The notes beneath the pieces were generated by a model, which worked only from the letters and a program-made list of their open reading frames with translations, made no database searches and was not told the origin of the DNA. The translations under genes were made by a program, and so were the position numbers. A DNA stretch of 64,000 nt from Acetobacterium paludosum (GTDB lineage: Bacteria; Bacillota; Clostridia; Eubacteriales; Eubacteriaceae): positions 62,001-126,000 of the forward strand of contig NZ_RXYA01000006.1 in assembly GCF_008086595.1 (NCBI RefSeq), in the 5' to 3' direction. Below are positions 8,526-17,303 of this stretch, in pieces (positions within the stretch are counted from its first letter, which is position 1; the number at the start of each line of letters is the position of its first letter).

Positions 8526-8753
8526 ATGAGCGATAATATAAAAATTGATGATGAAAAACATATCAAGGTTCTGGATGCCCTATTGGGGGATGCGGATTTA
8601 ATGATGGCGTTAAATGCGGCAGAAAATTTTGAAGCCGGCTATTTATTAGTGGCAGAAAAAGTACCTGGTTTAACCATGGAAGAATTTACCGGATCGATGG
8701 AATTATTAAGACAGGTGATGATGGCTCAGATGGAGAAAACACCGGTACAATAG
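8526..8753 (+). CDS. Small acidic protein of unknown function (75 residues)
   Basis: A small acidic, helix-rich protein with no membrane segment or cysteines. It is supported as a real gene by a good promoter (8444-8472), a strong ribosome site (AGAAAGGGAG) at correct spacing, and the absence of competing reading frames. I do not recognise the family. The pattern LLGDADLMMALNAAENFE followed by VPGLTMEEF loosely recalls the helical leader region of Nif11-like peptides, but there is no GG cleavage site or core peptide, so I would not assign it there. It stands alone between glnN (divergent) and purA (separate promoter). Confidence 0.75.
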   Translation: MSDNIKIDDEKHIKVLDALLGDADLMMALNAAENFEAGYLLVAEKVPGLTMEEFTGSMELLRQVMMAQMEKTPVQ

Positions 8754-8822
8754 GCTGGGCAAATAATGTAAACAATATCATCGGGATTTTCAAAAATATG
8801 TGCAACAATTTGGACACCTTTA

Positions 8823-8831
8823 TGTTATAAT
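8823..8831 (+). promoter_or_regulatory. Extended -10 promoter element for purA
   Basis: TGTTATAAT: TATAAT at 8826-8831 with the extended TG at 8823-8824. No good -35 at 17 bases; the closest is TGCAAC at 8801-8806 with a 19-base spacer. The purA start lies about 120 bases downstream. Confidence 0.55.
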
Positions 8832-8955
8832 ACTCTGGGAAAAAATGATCCCATGAATTTTGAAAAAAAGATTGATTTCTTGGTATTTGATTGAAAAAGC
8901 AATAAGTTTAACGGTGCTTTTTAATCTGATGTATATAGGGAAGGAATGAGAATAA

Positions 8956-10224
8956 ATGTCGATTTCTGTATTAGTTGGCGCCCAATGGGGCGATGAGGGT
9001 AAAGGAAAAATGGTGGATTATTTCGCCCAAAAATCGGATCTAATCGTTCGATTTCAAGGGGGAGATAACGCGGGACATACTGTCATTAATGACTATGGTG
9101 TTTTTAAGTTTCATTTAATACCATGTGGTATTTTTAATAAAGACTGCCAATGTTTGATTGGAACAGGAGTTGTTGTGAATCCTGATGTTTTACTCGAAGA
9201 AATGCAACAACTAACCGAAGCCAATATCAGTTTGGCCGGATTGAAAGTATCGGCTAAAGCTCATATCCTCATGCCTTATCATCAAAAACTGGATGAATTA
9301 ATGGAGGTCAGCGGCGGTATTGGAACCACAAAGCGCGGCATCGGACAGGCATATGCCTACAAGGCGATGCGAAAAAGTTTGCGTTTTGAAGATTTGCTGA
9401 ATCTGGAAAATGCCAAAAAAAAGCTGGCAGACATTATTCTGGTTGTGAACAAACAAATGAGTTCTTATGGGATTGAACCTTATACGGTTGAAGAACTTTT
9501 TGCCAAATGCGAAGCCTGGGCAAGCAAAATCAGTTTCATGATTGTCAATCCGACCAGTTTTCTTCATGAGCGAATTGATGCGGATAAAAACATTTTATTT
9601 GAAGGCCAGCTAGGGGCAATGAAAGATATCGATCTGGGAATATTCCCTTATGTCACCTCCTCCAATCCGGTTGCTGCCTATGCAGCCGTGAGTGGCGGTT
9701 TTCCGGCAAAGAAAATCGATAAGGTCATTGGCGTGGCCAAAGCCTTTTCCAGCGCCGTCGGCGCGGGGCCGTTTCCAACCGAAGAGTTTGGCGGAACCAT
9801 TGACATGCTGCGGGGCACCGGAGAAAAGCCCGATGATGAATTTGGCGCCCGAACCGGCCGTTCCCGTCGGCTGGGCTGGTTTGATATTCCGGTATTAAAA
9901 TACACCCATGCGATTAACGGATTTGATGAATTGGCATTATGTAAAATAGATAAGCTGGATGATCTGCCGGTCATAAAGCTCTGTGTTGATTATAAATTAG
10001 ATGGAAAAATCATCAAAGAATTTCCGAACACCGAGGATCTGGAACGGGTTGAACCGATTTACATCACCCTGCCCGGATGGCTGAGTGATACTTCAAAAAT
10101 CCGTCGCATCGAAGATCTGCCGGAAAATGCCAAAAAATATATAAAAACAATCGAAGACTTGGTTGGAACGACCATTGCCTATGTCGGCGTTGGACCGAAC
10201 CGAGAGGATTTAGCAATTCGATAA
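8956..10224 (+). CDS. purA: Adenylosuccinate synthetase
   Basis: Cytoplasmic purine enzyme that joins IMP and aspartate using GTP to form adenylosuccinate, the first step toward AMP. The 422-residue protein begins with VLVGAQWGDEGKGKMVD, the GTP-binding loop with the catalytic Asp. GDNAGHTV provides the catalytic His, and GIGTTKRGIGQAY and FEGQLGAMKDIDLGIFPYVT are family signatures. In the last of these, QLGAMKDID stands where the usual form is QGTLLDIDHGTYPFVT. Its length is close to normal. It is a single-gene unit between its own promoter and a terminator at 10238-10270. Confidence 0.95.
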   Translation: MSISVLVGAQWGDEGKGKMVDYFAQKSDLIVRFQGGDNAGHTVINDYGVFKFHLIPCGIFNKDCQCLIGTGVVVNPDVLLEEMQQLTEANISLAGLKVSAKAHILMPYHQKLDELMEVSGGIGTTKRGIGQAYAYKAMRKSLRFEDLLNLENAKKKLADIILVVNKQMSSYGIEPYTVEELFAKCEAWASKISFMIVNPTSFLHERIDADKNILFEGQLGAMKDIDLGIFPYVTSSNPVAAYAAVSGGFPAKKIDKVIGVAKAFSSAVGAGPFPTEEFGGTIDMLRGTGEKPDDEFGARTGRSRRLGWFDIPVLKYTHAINGFDELALCKIDKLDDLPVIKLCVDYKLDGKIIKEFPNTEDLERVEPIYITLPGWLSDTSKIRRIEDLPENAKKYIKTIEDLVGTTIAYVGVGPNREDLAIR

Positions 10225-10237
10225 ATGTGCTAATACG

Positions 10238-10270
10238 AAATACCTGGTTGCTTGCAATCAGGTATTTTTT
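10238..10270 (+). terminator. Terminator after purA
   Basis: Stem AAATACCTG / CAGGTATTT with an inner TTGC...GCAA pairing, followed by six T ending at 10270. Confidence 0.88.
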
Positions 10271-10297
10271 GAAAATATAAAAAAACGGAGGTAAGAT

Positions 10298-11416
10298 ATG
10301 TCTTATTATAAAAGAGATAAACGCGCCTGGCTGGTTTTATCAGACGGCAGCGTTTTTGAAGGCTATAATTTTGGGTGCGAAGGCACCACGATTGGAGAAA
10401 TCGTCTTTACAACAGGAATGACAGGCTACCAGGAAGTGCTAACGGATCCATCTTATTATGGTCAAATTGTGCTGCAAACCTACCCTCTGATTGGAAATTA
10501 TGGAATAAACAGCGACGATATGGAATCTGAAAAAAGTTGGGTCAATGGTTATATCACTAAAGAATGGTGTGAAGAACCGTCAAACTTCAGAAATGCCAAA
10601 AACATCAATGAATTTATGATCGAACAGGATAAAATCGGTATTTGGGATGTGGATACCCGTGCCATCACCCGGATCATCCGTGAACACGGGACCATGAATG
10701 GCGCCATTACCACAGAATCGTTTGAAAACAACAAAGAAGAACTGTTAGAAAAAATCCGCGCCTTTAAAGTGGTGGATCCGGTCCAGGCCGTTACCCGAAA
10801 GAATAAGGGCTGGTATTACAGTCAGGTTAACCGTGCAAATCATGTGGCGTTAATCGATTATGGCTATAAACATAATATCCGGCGGATGCTGCTGCGGTTG
10901 GGATGTAACGTGACGGTTATGCCCGCCAACACTACCATTGAAGAAATCCGGACCCTTAATCCCGATGGGATCATGCTGTCAAACGGACCGGGAGATCCGG
11001 CGGAAAATGTTCAAATCATTGAAAACCTGAAAGACTTTATCAATTACGGGAAACCCATTTTTGGCATTTGCCTGGGACATCAGCTGCTGGCTCTGGCTTT
11101 AGGCGGAGAAACCTTTAAACTTAAATATGGACACCGCGGTATGAACCAGCCGGTTAAGGATGTAACCATGGATCGGGTCTTTATTACCAGTCAAAATCAT
11201 GGCTATGCCGTGGTATCGGAAAGTATTCCCGAAGCAGTGGGGCAGGTTACCCATTTTAATTTGAATGATGGCACCTGTGAAGGCATTGAGTACAAAAACA
11301 TTCATGCCTTCACCGTCCAATTTCATCCGGAAGCCAGTGCGGGACCAAATGATACCGGCTATTTATTTGAGAAATTTACCAATCTTATGGAAAGGGGGCA
11401 ACAGGGATGCCTTTAA
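10298..11416 (+). CDS. carA: Carbamoyl-phosphate synthase small (glutaminase) subunit
   Basis: 372 residues. The N-terminal CPSase small-chain domain includes FTTGMTGYQEVLTDPSY, and the C-terminal class I glutamine amidotransferase has its nucleophile cysteine in FGICLGHQLLALALGG and the His/Glu pair in QFHPEASAGP. It releases ammonia from glutamine and passes it to CarB for carbamoyl phosphate, used for arginine and pyrimidines. Ribosome site GGAGG lies upstream of the ATG. The gene end overlaps carB by 10 bases, so the two subunits are translationally coupled. No PyrR or arginine-operator element is evident in the short upstream gap. Confidence 0.97.
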   Translation: MSYYKRDKRAWLVLSDGSVFEGYNFGCEGTTIGEIVFTTGMTGYQEVLTDPSYYGQIVLQTYPLIGNYGINSDDMESEKSWVNGYITKEWCEEPSNFRNAKNINEFMIEQDKIGIWDVDTRAITRIIREHGTMNGAITTESFENNKEELLEKIRAFKVVDPVQAVTRKNKGWYYSQVNRANHVALIDYGYKHNIRRMLLRLGCNVTVMPANTTIEEIRTLNPDGIMLSNGPGDPAENVQIIENLKDFINYGKPIFGICLGHQLLALALGGETFKLKYGHRGMNQPVKDVTMDRVFITSQNHGYAVVSESIPEAVGQVTHFNLNDGTCEGIEYKNIHAFTVQFHPEASAGPNDTGYLFEKFTNLMERGQQGCL

Positions 11417-14400
11417 GAAGCGATATAAAACGTGTGCTCGTGATCGGGTCAGGTCCCATTATTATTGGCCAGGCGGCGGAATTTGATTATGCCGGAACCC
11501 AGGCCTGTAAGGCCCTGAAAAAACTGGGACTGGAAGTCATTCTCGTTAATTCAAATCCAGCGACCATTATGACCGATAAGATTATGGCGGATAAGGTCTA
11601 TATTGAACCGCTAACGCTGACCGTCATCAGACGGATTATTTTAATGGAAAAACCTGATAGTATTCTTTCCACGATCGGCGGACAAACCGGCTTAACCCTA
11701 TCGATGCAGCTGGCCAAAGAAGGCTTTTTAGAGGCTCATGACGTCAAGCTGCTGGGCGCCAATCTGGAAACCATTGAAAAAGCGGAAGACCGTCAGGCCT
11801 TTAAGGATATGATGCAGGAAATCGGGGAACCCTGTATTCCGTCCGAAGTGGTGACAACCGTTGAAGCCGCCGTCACGTTCGCCTTAAATATGGGTTATCC
11901 GGTGATTGTCAGACCGGCCTTTACTCTGGGCGGCACCGGCGGCGGGATTGTCAACAACCAGAAAGAGCTGGAAGAAGTAGCGACGAATGGCTTGCGACTG
12001 TCCCCGATTACCCAAATCTTGGTTGAAAAGGGCATTGCCGGCTGGAAAGAAATCGAGTTTGAAGTCATGCGGGATGCCAAAGGGAACGTCATCACCGTCT
12101 GCAGTATGGAAAACCTCGACCCGGTGGGCATTCATACCGGGGATTCCATCGTAGTCGCCCCCTGTCAGACCTTAAGTGATAAAGAATTCCAAATGCTGCG
12201 GACTTCAGCCCTAAAAATCATTTCTGCCTTAAAGGTTGAGGGTGGTTGCAATTGCCAGTTTGCGCTCAATCCGCAAAACTTTAATTATGCAGTTATCGAG
12301 GTCAATCCACGGGTTTCCCGTTCCTCGGCATTGGCATCAAAAGCGACCGGATATCCCATCGCCAAGGTTGCCAGCCAGATTGCCGTCGGGTTTTCCCTTG
12401 ATGAAATCATCAATGAGGTAACCGGAACCACGACGGCCTGTTTTGAACCGGCGCTGGATTATATTGTGGTGAAATTTCCGCGCTGGCCGTTTGATAAATT
12501 TGTCTATGCTAAACGGACCCTCGGCACCCAAATGAAAGCGACCGGAGAAATCATGGCGATTGGATCAAGTTTTGAACATGCCATGATGAAAGCCATCCGC
12601 TCCATCGAATTGGGCTTTGAGACCCTGTCAATCGATAAACTGGTACAGTCCACCGATGCTGAAATTATGGCAATGCTGGGCGATTCCGATGATGAGCGCT
12701 GTTTTGTCGTTTATGAAGCCATCAAAAGAGGGGTATCGCTGGATACGATTTTTGACATCACCAAAATAGATAAATGGTTTTTGGACAAGCTGCGTCATTT
12801 AGCCATCATGGAAAAAGACCTGGCCACCAAAGGATTAACCGAAGAGCGCGTGTGCGTGGCCCGGGAAATCGGCTTTCTCGACAAAACGATTGAAGCATTA
12901 TCGGGAGCGCCGATTCAGGAAGCGACAAAAACTTATGCTTCCTTTAAAATGGTTGATACCTGTGCCGGCGAATTCGCCGCCCAGACACCCTATTTTTATT
13001 CCACCCGGGATAAAGAAAATGAAGCCGCGCTGTTTATTGAAGAGCATCCCTCCGACAAAAAAAGAATTCTGGTGCTGGGCTCCGGTCCGATTCGGATCGG
13101 CCAGGGGATTGAGTTTGACTATTGTTCCGTGCATTGTTCATGGGCATTAAGAGAAATGGGCTATGAATCCATTTTAATCAACAACAATCCAGAAACCGTG
13201 TCCACCGACTATGACACCTCCGATCGGCTCTATTTTGAACCATTGACCCAGGAAGATGTTCGCTCCGTCGTGGAAACCGAAAAACCGATCGGCGCCATCG
13301 TTCAGTTTGGCGGACAAACCGCCATCAAATTGACCCGATATCTGGAAAAAATGGGTGTGCCGGTATTGGGAACATCGCCGGCGAATGTTGATGCGGCGGA
13401 AGACCGGGAAGTTTTCGATCAGCTACTGGAAAAATGTCAGATCCCCAGACCACAGGGTGAAACCGTGTTTACCACCGAAGACGGTGTAGAAGTCGCCAAT
13501 CGATTGGGCTTTCCGGTACTGCTGCGGCCTTCCTATGTTTTAGGCGGGCAGAATATGATTATTGCTTATGAAGAAGAGGATGTTGTTGAATACATGAACA
13601 TCATCACGACTCACGAGCTGGAAAATCCCGTCTTGATTGATAAATATCTGATGGGCAAAGAAGTGGAAGTGGATGCCATCAGCGATGGCGAAAACTACCT
13701 GATCCCGGGGATTATGGAACACATCGAAAGAGCCGGAGTTCATTCTGGCGATTCGATTTCCGTTTATCCGCCCCAGACGCTGGATGAAGAGACGAAGCAA
13801 ACCATTGTCGATTATACCGGACGGCTGGTCAAGGCGCTGGATATTATCGGCATGGTCAATATTCAATATGTCATTTACAAGGGCAAAGTTTACGTGATTG
13901 AAGTCAACCCCCGTTCGTCACGAACGGTTCCCTATATTTCAAAAGTGACGGATATTCCGATGGTGAACCTGGCTACTAAGATGATGCTGGGCGAAAAATT
14001 GGTTGATTTAGGGTACACCCCGGGGTTGTATCCGGAAGGGGATTACGTTGCCGTGAAAGTACCGGTATTCAGTTTTGCCAAGCTCCAGGATGTGGATACC
14101 CAATTGGGACCGGAAATGAAATCCACCGGCGAGGTTCTGGGGGTGGCAAAAACCTTTGCGGATGCTCTCTACAAAGGCTTGGTGGCTTCAGGAAGCAAAA
14201 TGGAACGCTCCGGCGGCGTGATCCTGACGGTTAAAGACCGGGATAAGGAACCGATCATTGCGATTGGCCGTCAATTCCACGAAATGGGCTTTACCATTTA
14301 TGGGACGGTGGGAACCGCGCTTATTCTCAACGAGAACAATATTCCCACCAAGGTGGTCCGCCGCATGTCGGAAAGCGAACCGAATATCGGCACCCTGTTA

Positions 14401-14607
14401 GAAAGCGGAAAAATCAATTACGTGATTTCCACCTCAACCAAAGGGCGCATGCCGCTAAACGACAGCGTTCGGATGCGTCGAAAATCAGTGGAAAGCTCAA
14501 TCAGCTTGCTGACTTCTCTGGATACCGCCCAGGCCCTGCTGGACTGCCTGAAATCCAATCGAACCATGGAGAAAATAGATTTAGTGAATATCAAGGATAT
14601 CCGTTAA
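11407..14607 (+). CDS. carB: Carbamoyl-phosphate synthase large subunit
   Basis: 1066 residues, the normal length, built as two homologous ATP-grasp halves plus an allosteric MGS domain. The first half starts RVLVIGSGPIIIGQAAEFDYAG and the second ILVLGSGPIRIGQGIEFDYC (near residue 552). Metal-binding EVNPRVSRSSALASKATGYP and EVNPRSSRTVPYISKVT are intact. The C-terminal region with GFTIYGTVGTA is the MGS-type regulatory domain. It makes carbamoyl phosphate from ammonia (via CarA), bicarbonate and two ATP. Its start codon lies inside the end of carA. After the stop come repeat elements and a strong inverted repeat, so carAB is probably its own unit. Confidence 0.97.
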   Translation: MPLRSDIKRVLVIGSGPIIIGQAAEFDYAGTQACKALKKLGLEVILVNSNPATIMTDKIMADKVYIEPLTLTVIRRIILMEKPDSILSTIGGQTGLTLSMQLAKEGFLEAHDVKLLGANLETIEKAEDRQAFKDMMQEIGEPCIPSEVVTTVEAAVTFALNMGYPVIVRPAFTLGGTGGGIVNNQKELEEVATNGLRLSPITQILVEKGIAGWKEIEFEVMRDAKGNVITVCSMENLDPVGIHTGDSIVVAPCQTLSDKEFQMLRTSALKIISALKVEGGCNCQFALNPQNFNYAVIEVNPRVSRSSALASKATGYPIAKVASQIAVGFSLDEIINEVTGTTTACFEPALDYIVVKFPRWPFDKFVYAKRTLGTQMKATGEIMAIGSSFEHAMMKAIRSIELGFETLSIDKLVQSTDAEIMAMLGDSDDERCFVVYEAIKRGVSLDTIFDITKIDKWFLDKLRHLAIMEKDLATKGLTEERVCVAREIGFLDKTIEALSGAPIQEATKTYASFKMVDTCAGEFAAQTPYFYSTRDKENEAALFIEEHPSDKKRILVLGSGPIRIGQGIEFDYCSVHCSWALREMGYESILINNNPETVSTDYDTSDRLYFEPLTQEDVRSVVETEKPIGAIVQFGGQTAIKLTRYLEKMGVPVLGTSPANVDAAEDREVFDQLLEKCQIPRPQGETVFTTEDGVEVANRLGFPVLLRPSYVLGGQNMIIAYEEEDVVEYMNIITTHELENPVLIDKYLMGKEVEVDAISDGENYLIPGIMEHIERAGVHSGDSISVYPPQTLDEETKQTIVDYTGRLVKALDIIGMVNIQYVIYKGKVYVIEVNPRSSRTVPYISKVTDIPMVNLATKMMLGEKLVDLGYTPGLYPEGDYVAVKVPVFSFAKLQDVDTQLGPEMKSTGEVLGVAKTFADALYKGLVASGSKMERSGGVILTVKDRDKEPIIAIGRQFHEMGFTIYGTVGTALILNENNIPTKVVRRMSESEPNIGTLLESGKINYVISTSTKGRMPLNDSVRMRRKSVESSISLLTSLDTAQALLDCLKSNRTMEKIDLVNIKDIR

Positions 14608-14622
14608 GAACGTAAACTAAAC

Positions 14623-14815
14623 TTGTAGGGGCGATTATCAATCGCCCGAAAACGTAATGCTGGAACAAACGGTTGCGGGCGGGTAATACCCGCCCCTACG
14701 GTATGATGCCTGAACTGGGGAATTAAACAAGACCGGTCGGTGCGAGGCATGAAGGCTTCCTGATCAAATACATTGATAATGGTAATACCTGCCCCTACGG
14801 TATGATGCATTACGC
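14623..14815. repeat. Dispersed palindromic repeat locus 1 (after carB)
   Basis: Contains the genome's repeat family: TAGGGGCGATTATCAATCGCCC near 14625-14646 (palindromic), GGGCGGGTAATACCCGCCCC near 14678-14697 followed by TACGGTATGATG, and a decayed copy of the second arm (ACCTGCCCCTACGGTATGATG) near 14790-14809. The same sequences recur at 20.2-20.6, 45.6-46.1 and 47.9-48.1 kb. Open frames on the minus strand here are created by the repeats and are not real genes. The rest of the 14608-15008 gap holds only the inverted repeat at 14873-14913. Confidence 0.85.
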
Positions 14816-14872
14816 AATCTGCATTACAGCAAACATAAATTTGAAAACTATATCGATATTTAACCTTTTTTA

Positions 14873-14913
14873 TCAAAAGAACTTATTCAATTACATTGAA
14901 TAAGTTCTTTTGA
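14873..14913. terminator. Perfect 18-bp inverted repeat, probable terminator
   Basis: TCAAAAGAACTTATTCAA (14873-14890), loop TTACA, then the exact complement (14896-14913) followed by TTT. Probably ends carAB transcription before the c-di-GMP gene; the T-run is partly inside the stem. Confidence 0.7.
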
Positions 14914-15008
14914 TTTGGTAGAATAAAAATAATCGTTTCAAAACGAAAAATTTGAATCGTAAAAAAAATTGATAGAAAACAACAGCAAAGCAACAGAAGG
15001 GACAAGCG

Positions 15009-17237
15009 ATGAAAGCAAAATTCAGCATCACGAAAATCAGTATTATTTCTATTCTCGTTGTTGCTCTATTTTTTGGAGCGAGTTATTATTACACAGCCGT
15101 TATCAACAGAGAATTGAAAGCAGAAACGCTTTTATATCTTTCGGAAGTCGGCAATCAGGGCGTGGAGCTGGTTGAATCCAAGACGAACAATCAGATCGAA
15201 AATTTGAAAATAACGGCAAGAATGATTCAGGCCAGCGGTAATTTTGATCAGGCTCAAATGGTCAATCTGATCAAACTTCAGGCCCAAAAAAGCGATTATA
15301 AACGCATGGCGATTGCCCTTCCCAACGGAGCGGTGATGACGACCGACGGAATAGAGAGTAGTATCAGCGGACGGGTCTATTTTCAGGAGGCACTGGCCGG
15401 AAAATCAGTGGTTTCGGAAACCATTACGGATTATATCGACGGGAAAAAGATTAATGCTTATGCCACGCCGATATTTAATGGCAATGACGTCGCGGCTGTT
15501 CTTGTGGCGACCGTAGAAACCGAGAGTTTTAAAGAATTCCTCGGCGTGGACACCTTTAACAATCAAGGGTATTCGTTCATCGTAAAAGCAAACGGGGATG
15601 AAGTGGTCGGATCCCTTCATCCCAACAGTGTCGGAGATTTTGACAATATGTTTGATGTTTTAGGAAAGGCTGAGTTTAGCGGAGGGGATAGCCTGGAAAC
15701 CCTGAAGGCAAAGATGGAAAAGGGCGAAAGCGGAAGTTATATCAGCAAATATAACGGCCTGGAGCGGTATACCGTATATGAACCACTGACCATCAGCGAT
15801 TGGTATATGATGACGGTTGTCCCCACGCGGGTTGTGAATGTCCAAACGATGAAAATTCTTGAATCAGCATCTTTTCTGATTGTTATCGCTTTGATTGCGA
15901 TCAGTCTGTTGTTTTTGATCATTTTAATTTTCCAGAACCGCTCAAAAAATAAATTGGCAAAAATTGCTTTTGAAGACGAAGTAACCGGAGGAAATAACTG
16001 GCAGAAATTCAAATTGGAAGCGACGGAAATGCTGGGAAAAAAAGACCAGCGAAGCTATGTTTTGCTGACCTTTGACATTGATCAGTTTCGGTTTATCAAT
16101 GAAGCCTACGGTCTTGATCGTGGCAACGAACTCCTTAAATTGATTATGGATATCTTGAAAGCCAATCTGGGTAAAAATGAAACCTGCGCCCGGGTGTCGG
16201 CGGACCATTTTGTGATATTTTGCGGTGGGCCAAGCCATGGGAAAATCACCCAGCGCATCAGAAATTTCATTTGTATTTTAAACGCCGAAAAAGAAGTGTT
16301 GAAGATCAAAGAAAAAATTGTTTGTCATTTTGGAATTTACATAATTGAAAATGAAACAAAAGATTTGGAAAAAATTAGAGAAAAAGCGAATATGGCCAGA
16401 ATTGCCGCGAAAAGATCGGAAAACGGTACTTGGTTTTTTTATTCTGATGCTTTTCGAAAAATAATTGAGGATGAAAAAGAAATCATTGACAGCATGGACG
16501 AAGCCCTGAATAATAATGAGTTTGAAATGTATTTACAGCCGAAGTACAATCTGCATACCGATGAATTCTGCGGCTGTGAAGCGCTGGTTCGTTGGAATCA
16601 TCCCCAAAAGGGCTTGCGAAGTCCGGGCGAGTTTATTCCGATTTTCGAACAAACCGGGTTCATCAGAAAACTGGATATGTTCATGATCAAAGCAGCCTGC
16701 AAGATCCTCAAACACTGGGAAGAAAACGGCTTTCCGGAAATGACGGTTTCCGTGAATATTTCCCGAAAGAACCTGCATCAATCTGATTTCACTCAAAAAG
16801 TGCTGAAAATTACGGATGACTATTGCATAAAAAAACACTGCCTGGAGATGGAAATAACCGAGTCCGTTATTTTTGAAGACCTTGAGCGGATGATTGAAGT
16901 CGGTAAAAACTTCCGCGATGACGGCTTTAAAATATCGATGGATGACTTCGGGTCAGGGTACTCGTCCATCAATCTGTTGGAAACTCTGCCGTTGGATACC
17001 ATCAAGATCGATCAGGGCTTTTTTAAAGACAATCTTAAAAATGAACGGACCCAAATTGTCGTAAAAGCGATGATTGAGTTAATTAAACAACTGGGCATGA
17101 CCGTTGTTGCCGAAGGCATTGAGACCAAAGAAGAGGTTGATATTTTAAGAAAACTGAATTGCGATATCATTCAAGGCTATTATTATGGAAAACCGATGAC
17201 GGTTGATGATTTCGAAGAAACGGTTTTTAAGAAATAA
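15009..17237 (+). CDS. Membrane sensor with degenerate GGDEF and intact EAL domain (c-di-GMP phosphodiesterase)
   Basis: 742 residues. Transmembrane helix about 7-30, an extracytoplasmic dCache-like sensor about 31-270 (SGRVYFQEALAGK is typical of Cache folds), a second helix about 280-305, a GGDEF-type domain about 320-470 and an EAL domain from about 495. The GGDEF signature is replaced by SADHF (RVSADHFVIF near 394), so diguanylate cyclase activity is unlikely. The EAL domain keeps EALVRW (near 524), NISRKNL, DDFGSGYSS (near 645), EGIET and QGYYYGKP, so it is probably an active c-di-GMP hydrolase. It lies 67 bases before pilB in a pilus locus that also has a c-di-GMP riboswitch, pointing to local control of piliation by an external signal. 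Confidence 0.9.
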   Translation: MKAKFSITKISIISILVVALFFGASYYYTAVINRELKAETLLYLSEVGNQGVELVESKTNNQIENLKITARMIQASGNFDQAQMVNLIKLQAQKSDYKRMAIALPNGAVMTTDGIESSISGRVYFQEALAGKSVVSETITDYIDGKKINAYATPIFNGNDVAAVLVATVETESFKEFLGVDTFNNQGYSFIVKANGDEVVGSLHPNSVGDFDNMFDVLGKAEFSGGDSLETLKAKMEKGESGSYISKYNGLERYTVYEPLTISDWYMMTVVPTRVVNVQTMKILESASFLIVIALIAISLLFLIILIFQNRSKNKLAKIAFEDEVTGGNNWQKFKLEATEMLGKKDQRSYVLLTFDIDQFRFINEAYGLDRGNELLKLIMDILKANLGKNETCARVSADHFVIFCGGPSHGKITQRIRNFICILNAEKEVLKIKEKIVCHFGIYIIENETKDLEKIREKANMARIAAKRSENGTWFFYSDAFRKIIEDEKEIIDSMDEALNNNEFEMYLQPKYNLHTDEFCGCEALVRWNHPQKGLRSPGEFIPIFEQTGFIRKLDMFMIKAACKILKHWEENGFPEMTVSVNISRKNLHQSDFTQKVLKITDDYCIKKHCLEMEITESVIFEDLERMIEVGKNFRDDGFKISMDDFGSGYSSINLLETLPLDTIKIDQGFFKDNLKNERTQIVVKAMIELIKQLGMTVVAEGIETKEEVDILRKLNCDIIQGYYYGKPMTVDDFEETVFKK

Positions 17238-17303
17238 GCGGACCTGGACTTGTTAAAATGATGATAATAATATCTGCTTGAGTGACGAGGAAAAGAGGGG
17301 AAA

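Noticed and set aside
14604-14876. 90-residue minus-strand frame after carB
   Set aside because: Made of repeat elements (HHTVGAGIT occurs twice) with no start signals.
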